From Saxidomus purpurata (lineage: Eukaryota > Mollusca > Bivalvia > Venerida > Veneridae), in the NCBI GenBank assembly GCA_022818135.1, contig JAFMSR010000018.1, forward strand, positions 18,652,595 to 18,716,594: a stretch of DNA of 64,000 nucleotides, written 5' to 3'. Position 1 is the first letter of the stretch. Each line of letters begins with the position of its first letter. Made by a program: the position numbers and the translations under genes. Under the pieces are notes generated by a model, which saw only the letters and a program-made list of their open reading frames with translations, was not told where the DNA came from and did no database searches. Positions 55,550 to 64,000 of this stretch are shown here, piece by piece.

Positions 55550-56715
55550 GACTTCATGGTTGTCGGTAGCTCTAAAAGACTGAATTAGTATAGTTGATGA
55601 GCCACGTCATCTTGGCGTGAGGCCCTGTGTGAGCCCTCCTTGACTTCATGGTTATCAGTAGCTCTATAAGACTGAATTAGAATAGTTGAAGAGCCACGTC
55701 ATCTTGGTGTGAGGCCCTGTGGGAGCCCTCCTGGACTTCATGGTTGTCAGTAGCTCTAAAAGACTGAATTAGCATAGTAGATGAGTCACGTCATCTTGGT
55801 GTGAGGCCCTGTGGGAGCCCTCCTGGACTCTAAGGTTGTCAGTAGCTCTAAAAGACTGAATTAGAATAGTTGATGAGCCACGTCATCTTGGTGTGAGGCC
55901 CTGTGTGAGCCCTCCTTGACTTCATGGTTATCAGTAGCTCTAAAAGACTGAATTAGAATAGTTGATGAGCCACGTCATCTTGGTGTGAGGCCCTGTGGGA
56001 GCCCTCCTGGACTCTAAGGTTGTCAGTAGCTCTAAAAGACCGAGTTAGTATAGTTGATGAGCCACGTTATTTTGGTGTGAGGCCCTGTGGGAGCCCTCCT
56101 GGACTTCATGGTTGTCAGTAGCTCTAAAAGACTGAATTAGCATAGTTGATGAGCGATGTCATCTTGGTGTGAGGCCCTGTGGGAGCCCTGGACTTCATGG
56201 TTGTCAGTAGCTCTAAAAGACTGAATTAGCATAGTAGATGAGCCACGTCATCTTGGTGTGAGGCCCTGTGGGAGCCCTGGACTTCATGGTTGTCAGTAGC
56301 TCTAAAAGACTGAATTAGTATAGTAGATGAGCCACGTCATCTTGGTGAGAGGCCCTGGACTTCATGGTTGTCAGTAGCTCTAAAAGACTAAATTAGCATA
56401 GTCGATGAGCCACATCATCTTTGTGTGAGGCCCTGTGGGAGCCCTCCTGGACTCTAAGGTTGTCAGTAGCTCTAAAAGACCGAGTTAGTATAGTTGATGA
56501 GCCACGTTATTTTGGTGTGAGGCCCTGTGGGAGCCCTCCTGGACTTCATGGTTGTCAGTAGCTCTAAATGACTGAATTAGAATAGTTGATGAGCCACGTC
56601 ATCTTTGTGTGAGGCCCTGTGGGAGCCCTCCTGGACTTCATGGTTGTCAGTAGCTCTAAAAGACTGAGTATAGTTGATGAGCCACGTCATCTTGGTGTGG
56701 GAGCCCTCCTAGACT
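55550..56715 (+). repeat. expanded minisatellite of about 90 bp, about 13 units
   Basis: GCCACGTCATCTTGGTGTGA, GGCCCTGTGGGAGCC, TTCATGGTTGTCAGTAGCTC and AAAAGACTGAATTAG recur with step sizes of about 80-95 bp because some units lack parts. A larger block with CTCTAAGGTTGTCAGTAGC and CACGTTATTTTGG is itself repeated (about 56005-56100 and 56450-56545). The parent locus has one unit (16383-16450). Confidence 0.9.
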
Positions 56716-57184
56716 TCATGGTTTTCAAATTCTGGATAAAACATAAACATTCTTCTGCAGGTGGTGAGTTTTATTTAATTCTGTTATTCAAATACATGTA
56801 CATACTGAACATAATGTATTTATGTTTCTATGTACATTTTTTACGGAAAAAAGCACAAGCCTACTTTAGAGTATGGGGGTCTAGTTTTTTGGTAATCATT
56901 GTTTTTAGAAATGTTGATAGAGAGTCATTGGGTAATTGTTTAAGTAAAACATAATTCTGACCAGAGCAGACCAGTTAAGATCATTTTTCAATCAGCATAA
57001 TTGAGTTAATTGGCAGTTTCTTACGGATGATTGAAAGCTAGTACTACTACAAGGTTTGAAAACTATTGGGAAAAAATATTTTAGAAAAAAAACAAAACTT
57101 TTTTTAACTATCAAGCTTAGGAAATAAAAGAGTTTTGTTTAAAATTCTAGGATGTGTTGGCAGACAGTCGTAGCACATATGGTG

Positions 57185-57230
57185 TTTGCTTTGTAGAAAC
57201 ATCTATAAGTAAATTTCATGTAAGTATTAA
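57185..57230 (+). repeat. single unit of the 54-bp minisatellite
   Basis: TTTGCTTTGTAGAAACATCT, then AAGTAAATTTCATGTAAGTA. Third paralogous position of the repeat at 24109 and 39287. Confidence 0.75.
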
Positions 57231-57239
57231 ATCTTGTAC

Positions 57240-58840
57240 TTGTGTAAGTGATGTAATGTAACTGAAAGCCGCTACCAAATCAGCTTTGTGTATTACATGT
57301 AGTACAAAGTATTGGATTTCGTGTCAGATAGTGAAATAAATTTGACAAGATCTTGGGAACTATTAAGTAGGTTTTATATAGGTAGTAATTCTACTCGCTC
57401 ACGATGACTATAAGATTGCCTATCCCAAATAATGAACATCAAATTATTTTGACCAGTCTGTCATGAATAGGGGAGATAAATCAGAGATGTCAAAATGACT
57501 CAATAGAGAGGTTGTCTCCCTGTTACTGGCAGATACATAAATATTGATATCTGTAGCAAGCATTAAAATAATTAAGTTTTCAGCTCACCTGAACAAGTTT
57601 TGGGGTATGGAAACAGTATATGATATCTGGCTGTAATTTGTATAGAAGTTCAGTTAACCATAGTCCCCAGTGTGGCAGTTTGGTACTGCTGCATCTATCA
57701 GAGCTTGTCTGGACTATGTTTCAAAGAAGTAGGGATTTTAAAATAAATTTGAAGAAATGTTTCTCATGAAGTCACCACATGTCACTGAACAACACTTGGA
57801 ATCTAAAGCTCAAGTTTTAAGGTCTGGGTTCAAGGCAAATATTGAGGTTTAAGGAGATATACTAAAGTTACCTTGTCCGTCCATCCGTCCGTCCATGCAC
57901 ATTTTGTCCATGCTGTTTACAGGCATGATTAGCGCAGTCTTTTTCTTCATATTGTTAACATGTTGTGCTTGGATAATCTTTGCTTGAGTACTGGCCCTTT
58001 GAATTTTTCAGCAAAGTTTGTCTGCATTATTTCTCAGCCACCAAAGATGGGAAATCAATGAGACTTCACAGAAGTAATGCATACTTCATTTGTGCGTATC
58101 ATTGGCATGTTGTGCTAGGATAATTTTTCATTGAGTTACAGCCCTTTGATTTATGAATAAATTATTTAAATTTCCAAATCTTGTCAGATTTCTATGGCAC
58201 AACTTTGCCAAGGTCATGAATGGGAAACTTCTTGAGTGACAACTTGATAAATTTGGACTGCCACATTTAGAAATAGTAGTAAGAAACATAGGTTACTTTT
58301 TATGAAAGCAGAATAAACTTTTAGTATTCATTTGATGAAGATAATTTACAAAACTGTCATGTTTTCAAATAATGAATAATAAAGTCTACAAAATTAGTAT
58401 GTGTACTACAGTATGTTTAAACAAGTACAGATAATAATCAGATAACAGACTACATTGTATTTGACTAACAGATAACAGACTACATGTACATTGTATTTGA
58501 GGGGTGAAGTTAATTAAACCATTGTTTTGAATTATCTGCTTTGAGTGATTATATGGAGCTGATATTTGTATAAAGAAATTTATCAAGTCTACAAGTAAAG
58601 GGTCTGGCTGTTTTAAAGAAAGTAACTCCTAAAAGTTATAGACAGTCGGGTTCAAAAGAAAACCGACTATCATAGAAATCCCTTATCTTTAAAATGTTAT
58701 TGTGTATTACACAATTAACTGAAATAAGGTACACTCAAGACAAGAGCAAAAAAGTGATGAAGTTTGGTTTATCTACAGGTAGGACACAACAAGTGAACTT
58801 TTAAAAAGTCACGTACTTACAATTATTTTCCTCTGGGCAC
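57240..58840. other. paralogous and intergenic sequence, no gene seen
   Basis: 57640-58090 matches 43250-43750. The rest is AT-rich without a recognisable gene. A short direct repeat CAGATAACAGACTACAT lies at about 58440-58490. Confidence 0.5.
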
Positions 58841-60788
58841 TGAGTGGTGGGCACACCCAGGACACAGAGGAACAGTGCAAACATTTGCTGTCTAAAGCCC
58901 ATCCCCAAGGCAAAATGACTTGGTCCAAATCCCTAGGGTTTGAGGTATTCAAGGCATACACATATTACATCAAATACGCAGAACAAAAGTTCTATTCCAG
59001 CCATATTCGTGAAGAGCAATTTTCTGGCTTCTACATTTTCAGGTTGTCAGTGCTATTTCTTAGCAACCATAGTCCAGGAATCTATGAAACAAGCAAATTA
59101 TGACTTAATAGATTTTGAGGTCAGTAGGTTAAAGGTCTAGGTCACATTGACACAGAATATAACAGTTTCCAGACAATAGATCCAGAACCCGAGCCCTGTA
59201 TCTTAAAACTTGATACAGAAGTTACTCATGACCAGCAAATGACCCCTATAGATTTTGAGGTCAAAGGTCAAGGTCACCGGCACCTTTTACATTGAAATGG
59301 TTCTCGAGTTGCTTGGGCCTAACATCTTGAAACATGATTTGGAGGTTTGTCATGACAAGCAGATGACCATTATTTATCCCCCCGCCAAAGGCAAAGGGGA
59401 TATTAGAAATGGTCTTCGTCCATGCGTCCGTGCGTCCGTCCCAATTTTGTCCGGAGCATAACTCCAAAAGTACTTGAGCGATTTTCTTCAAACTTCATAC
59501 ACTGACAGAGCACATTGGGAGGAAGTGCAGTGTGTAAGAACAATAACTCTACCTTGCCTACTTTTAGAGTTATTCCCCTTTATCAGATTTACTTGAAAAA
59601 CTTTGTCCGAAGCATAACTCCAAAAGTACTTGAGGGATTTTCTTCAAACTTGATACACTGACATAGCACATTGGTAGGAAGTGCAGTGTGCAAGAACAAT
59701 AACTCTACCTTGCCCTCTTTTAGAGTAATTCCCCTTTATCAGATTTACTTTAAAAGTTTTGTCCAGAGCATAACTCCAAAAGTACTTGAGGGATTTAATT
59801 CAAACTTAATACACTGACATAGCACATTGGTAGAAAGTGCAGTGTGCAAGAACAATAACTCTACCATGCCTACTTTTAGAGTTATTCCCTTTTATCAGAT
59901 TTACTTGGAAAAAAAATCCGGAGCATAACTCCAAAAGTACTTGAGGGATTTTCTTCAAACTTAATACACTGACATAGAACATTGGTAGGTAGTGCAGTGT
60001 GCAAGAACAATAACTCTACCTTGCCTTCTTTTAGAGTAATTCCCCTTTATCAGATTTACTTTAAAAGTTTTGTCCAGAGCAGAACTCCAAAAGTACTTGA
60101 GGGATTTACTTCAAACTTAATACACTGACATAGCACATTGGTAGGAAGTGCAGTGTGCAAGAACAATAACTCTACCTTGCCTACTTTTAGAGTTATTCCC
60201 CTTTATCAGATTTACTTGGAAAAAAATTCTGGAGCATAACTCCAAAAGTACTTGAGGGATTTTCTTCAAACTTAATACACTGACATAGCACATTGGTAGG
60301 AAGTGCAGTGTGCAAGAACAATAACTCTACCTTGCCTACTTTTAGAGTTATTCCCCTTTATCAGATTTACTTGAAAAAAAAATTCCAGAGCATAACTCAA
60401 TCAAAGAACTGAAAGTGCTGGAGGATCGATTGTCTCTGAACAACACAGTAGCACACATACATGTGTAATATCAGGACAACACAGATTGTACACATACATG
60501 TGTAAATATCAGGATAACCCTTGCACGAGTAAAGTTATAAACTGGAGACACAACTGTCCACAAATTTTGACCTTTAACCATTTGTGTAAACTTTACTTTT
60601 GAGATAGGAACCCATGTGCTTACATTTTGCATTCAGTGACTATGTTTAACTACCCTATGAAGTATTAAGGTGTGAATGGTAACTGGGAAATGGATTTTGA
60701 CAAAACTGAACTGAAAATTTTTTGAACAACTTTTAATGTCATTCAGAAGTTATGGGATATGCCCATAGGGTTGATTGTATTGTGCCAA

Positions 60789-61028
60789 TTGATTGATTCG
60801 GATTTAACGTCGCATTTAACAGCTAAGGTCATATTGAAACGTACAGCTTTCATGGGAGAGGAAGACCCTGGGTGCCAATTCTGGCATTATTTCAGTCACG
60901 AGCGGGCACCTGGGTAGAACCTAGATAGCTCCCAGACATAAAATTTGACCCAAGTAGGGCACGAACCTACAGCAGTGAGGGACATGTAAACATCAGTCAG
61001 TGACCTTAACCACTCGGCCACAGATGCC
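60789..61028 (-). mobile_element. tRNA-derived SINE, minus strand, with target duplication
   Basis: On the minus strand the head reads GGCATCTGTGGCCGAGTGG then TTAAGG (tRNA-Ser/Leu-like A box), with AGGTTCGTGCCC as B box. A conserved body follows (GAGCGGGCACCTGGGTAGAA, GAGAGGAAGACCC on the plus strand) that from memory resembles the Nin-type SINE core domain of molluscs. The flanks ATTGTATTGTGCCAA (60774-60788) and ATTGTATGATGCCAA (61029-61043) form a 15-bp duplication with two changes. The tail is an ATCAATC-type repeat. Confidence 0.8.
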
Positions 61029-61131
61029 ATTGTATGATGCCAAGCAATTGTCTGAAGTTTCAAGGCTTTAATGGTTGCCGAGAAAGTGAATTTTAAGAAA
61101 GCTTAATCAGATTCAAGACGTCAAGAAGGTT

Positions 61132-61422
61132 ATGACAATGGCTCTTCTGTTTTTCAAAGAAAAGCTAAAAATTTATAAATCAATCTTTTGTTATAAATTG
61201 ATTAAGTATATACCTATTGTAGAACATTTAGTTGCAGCTTACATTAACTATCCCCTTGGGTCATTTCAAAATACTGCGAATTACAATATACCGGGTCTAT
61301 TGCGCACCCCTAGTTATTACCAGCCTTTCTACCATACTGTTTTGAATTTTCATAAGTTTTCTAAAACTACAACTGAATGTTTTAATAGCAGGCTATTATC
61401 TGTCATATTTAACATATACTAG
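61132..61422 (+). other. open stretch, possible retroelement tail remnant
   Basis: 96 codons (MTMALLFFKEKLKIYKSIF ... GLLRTPSYYQPFYHTVL ...) ending TAG, followed within 35 bases by (GAT)n. The pattern P..Y..FY..VL is faintly like the C-terminus of some LINE ORF2 proteins, and LINE 3' ends often carry short tandem repeats. No catalytic motif is present, so this is a weak suggestion only. Confidence 0.2.
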
Positions 61423-61451
61423 ACTCTAGTAGTATTTCGTAACAAGTAATA

Positions 61452-61489
<38 letters not shown>

Positions 61490-61490
61490 A
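61452..61490 (+). repeat. (GAT)n microsatellite
   Basis: About 12 GAT units followed by AATAATAATGG. Confidence 0.9.
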
Positions 61491-61499
61491 ATAATGGTA

Positions 61500-62570
61500 A
61501 TTATGATACTATATAATTCTAATGTTTGTATGAATGTACCCGCCAAAATTTAGTGTAGCAAAAGAATCATGGTAAAGTTTGAAAGTTTTAGTTACAATAC
61601 AATAAATTCTATTTGTATTCATATTGAGTTAATATCTGTTCTTTGTAAATGACAGCATGATCCAGAGAAATGAATTTGATTTTCCCTTTAGATTATTGCA
61701 TTTCTGTCTACATTTAAAAATCGTATTTAAGACATGTAGATCTATGTGATTTCTTACAGTTATTCGTACCCAGGTACGGACCGACTTCGGCCAAATGCGG
61801 ACATTTTCGTACCATTTTCGAACCACGCATTTACTAAAATGCAACAATTACAACGTGTTTAAAGCATAACAATATGTTGTCATATTTCAAAAAGACATTT
61901 ACAAGTGCCTCTGTAAAGTTAAATTGCTGATAAGTTTCAGTTTTATACCTAAACGCATAAAAGGGTATTTTAGACAAGTGTTTCGGCATATCATTTAAGA
62001 CACTGAATGACAACTAGTCAGGCCGAGCACTTTTGATGATAGAGGCGTTGGCAAGTTACAAAAGCATCGTGGTTTTTTATGTTGAATTCCGAGTTTTGTA
62101 ATTTAAAATTCAAGAGTACCTAGTGGTTCCATAACGTATTACGATGTTCCTATAGTTTACGGACACAATATCGGATAAAAGACTTAACATTATTCGGCAT
62201 GACTAGTTGTCTTCTAGTGTTTCCGGTCTAACTAGAAAACTGCTGTGATCAAAACCGCGTAGGAAAATAGTTCTATACAAAACAGATACCTCGTTGATTT
62301 TTAGTTTCAAATTAGAAGAAAAAGAACAATATAATATCATGCTATTCTGAAATGTTTTTATATTATTTAGATATGTTACTGTATAATTTCTAAAACAGGA
62401 GACAGTTTAATTCGAAACAACTGAATATATGGAACTACTTGTTTGTATGTAAAGCGTTCGGCCGTAAGGAAGCGTTTTGAGGACTATCTTATCTGCTTCT
62501 ATTTTCATATACACTTAGACTAGTTTTGCTTTGACCCCTCGTTATACTCTGTTAACATTGGACCGATTGA
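61500..62570. other. intergenic, no gene seen
   Basis: AT-rich sequence with a mildly GC-richer patch (about 61760-61840) but no supportable gene. Confidence 0.5.
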
Positions 62571-63187
62571 AAATCCAATCGATCCAAAAAGTACTTGAGG
62601 GATTTACTTCAAACTTAATACACTGACATAGCACATTGGTAGGAAGTGCAGTGTGCAAGAACAATAACTCTACCTTGCCTACTTTTAGTGAAATAGAAAA
62701 ATATCATACCTATACTGATAATGAACATTAATATAATTTTGCAAACCTTCTCTTCATTGCCTTATTCTTTTTCCACTTACTTGAAAACTGTACTCAGCAT
62801 GACCATAACTATACGGCTTTTTAAGGATTTCCTCTCACCAAGTAAAATGTACGAAAGTACAACCTTCAGGTAACTTCTTCCCGGCGGGGGGATTAACCAT
62901 GTGTAACATGGCTCTTGTTGATTTGAGATCAGTAGTTCAAAGGTCAAGGTCATAGTGACCTGGAATAATAGAATAGTTTCCAGACATTAAGTTTTTCAAA
63001 TTTGATTTGTTAATACTAGTGGTTGATCCCTTTTAATATACAGGTTATTAGGTCTTACGGCAAATTCACTTTAAAAAAGGTTCCTTTCATAGTTTGACTT
63101 TTTCCATATTACTGATTGCATCAAGGGGGGCATTCGTGTTATATAAACAATCTGTGTTTGTTCAGTTTATTGCCCTTTTTCAGTTAA

Positions 63188-64000
63188 TTATACCCCCAAA
63201 ATGAAGTTTAGGGGGGTATATAGGAGTCACCCGATGGTTGGTCGGTCGGGCGGGCGGGCGGGCGGTCGGGCGGTCTGTTGCATTTTCCTTGTCTGGAGCA
63301 TAACTTGAAAACTACTAGTTGGAATTCAATATTACTTCATACAATGGTCAAACACATTGAGAGGAAGTGCAGTGCACAAGAACCATAACTCCATCTTGAC
63401 TAATTACAGAGTTATTGCCCTTTGTTACTTTTCCTTGTCCGGAGCATAACTTAAAAACTACTGGTAGGAATTCAATACAACCTCATACAATGGTCAAGCA
63501 CATTCAGAGGAAGTGCAGTGCACAAGAACCATAACTCCATCAAGACTTATTACAGAGTTTTTGCCCTTTGTTACTTTTCCTTGTCCGGAGCATAACTTGA
63601 AAAGTACTAGTTGGAATTCAATACAATTTCATACAATGATCAAGCAGAATCAGAGGAAGTGCAGTGTACAAGAACCATAACTCTATCTTGAGTATTTACT
63701 GAGTTATTGCCCTTTGTTACTTTTCCTTGTCCGGAGCATAATTCGTAAACTACTAGTTGGAATTCAATACAACTTCATACAATGGTCAAGCACAATGAGA
63801 GGAAGTGCAGTGCACAAGAACCATAACTCAATCTTGACTAATTACAGTTATTGCCTTTTGTTGCTTTTCCTTGTCCGGAGCATTATTCGAAAACTACTAG
63901 TTGGAATTCAATAAAACTTCATACAATGGTCAAGCACAATGAGAGGAAGTGCAGTGCACAAGAACCATAACTCCATCTTGACTAATTACAGAGTTATTGC
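63188..64000 (+). mobile_element. pearl/Helentron-like element, copy F (runs off the window)
   Basis: TTATACCCCCAAAATGAAG with a CCCCC/GGGGGG fold-back, then GGTCGGTCGGGCGGGCGGGC and at least five 146-bp core units of the usual type. The 3' end lies beyond the right edge. Confidence 0.82.

Larger units (their letters stand above)
60398..62584. other. 2.2-kb sequence inserted within the core array
   Basis: It interrupts the phrase CATAACTCCAAAAGTACTTG. It contains a SINE (60789-61028), an open stretch of about 96 codons (61132-61422), a (GAT)n tract and otherwise featureless AT-rich DNA. No terminal repeats or target duplication are obvious, so it may be an old insertion or a rearrangement. 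Confidence 0.45.
59377..62920 (+). mobile_element. CCCCGCC element, copy 3, split by a 2.2-kb insertion
   Basis: The 5' module CCCCCCGCCAAAGGCAAAGGGG, then about six core units to 60397 (CATAACTC), then unrelated sequence. The array resumes at about 62585 (CCAAAAAGTACTTGAGGG) and runs into the complete 3' module CCCGGCGGGGGGATTAACC, the hairpin CCATGTGTAACATGG and CTCTTG|TT. Confidence 0.7.
59100..63150 (+). mobile_element. TTATGCCCCCC-family element interrupted by a CCCCGCC element
   Basis: Core-type sequence (GATTTTGAGGTCAAAGGTCA at about 59250; CAAAGGTCAAGGTCATAGTG at about 62938) stands on both sides of the inserted element. The 3' end has GGGGGGCATTCGTG at about 63125, as in 29159-30257. 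The 5' end was not found, so the left limit is approximate. Confidence 0.5.

Noticed and set aside
56619..56954. 111-codon frame
   Set aside because: Begins inside the expanded minisatellite; no homologue recognised, frame differs in the parent locus.

Overview
The window is eukaryotic nuclear DNA. It has AT-rich intergenic sequence, short exons with GT-AG introns, tRNA-derived SINEs, MITEs and many tandem-core repeat elements. The spliced gene at the left is recognisably MSH6, the two long minus-strand reading frames are Mab-21/cGAS-like proteins of the type expanded in bivalves, and the dominant repeats look like the bivalve 'pearl'/Helentron-like class. My inference is a bivalve mollusc, probably a heterodont clam. 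I cannot name the species from sequence alone.

Layout. 1-13.4 kb: the last 14 coding exons of MSH6 (+ strand; about 507 residues, all exon phases agree, stop at 13426-13428), with introns full of repeats. 13.4-25 kb: repeats, including a 146-bp-core element (14721-16062), a very uniform 380-bp tandem array (16611-18261) and a TTAA-flanked MITE. 25-32 kb: mostly Helentron-like elements plus a broken Mab-21-like fragment (28.15-28.81 kb). 32.56-34.68 kb: an intact 708-residue Mab-21/cGAS-like reading frame (-). 35.2-38.2 kb: a large pearl-like element carrying a second element nested inside its core array. 39-48 kb: a paralogous block ending in a second Mab-21-like gene (45.74-47.87 kb, -) interrupted by one in-frame TGA. 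51.5-58 kb: another paralogous block that starts with a dead copy of the last three MSH6 exons. 58.8-64 kb: nested repeat elements, a tRNA-SINE and the 5' part of another pearl-like element.

MSH6 is an ordinary housekeeping mismatch-repair gene. The Mab-21-like genes belong to the nucleotidyltransferase family that contains cGAS, and their nucleotidyltransferase motif looks intact. The local biology worth attention is (1) a segmental duplication that copied the MSH6 3' end and its neighbourhood, giving 'empty sites' that fix the ends of several mobile elements, (2) the small Mab-21-like cluster in three states of preservation, and (3) a set of repeat families that share one architecture (5' fold-back, often a CGG-type microsatellite, about 146-170-bp tandem cores, 3' hairpin, then CTCT[A/T]G|TT) while their end sequences differ.
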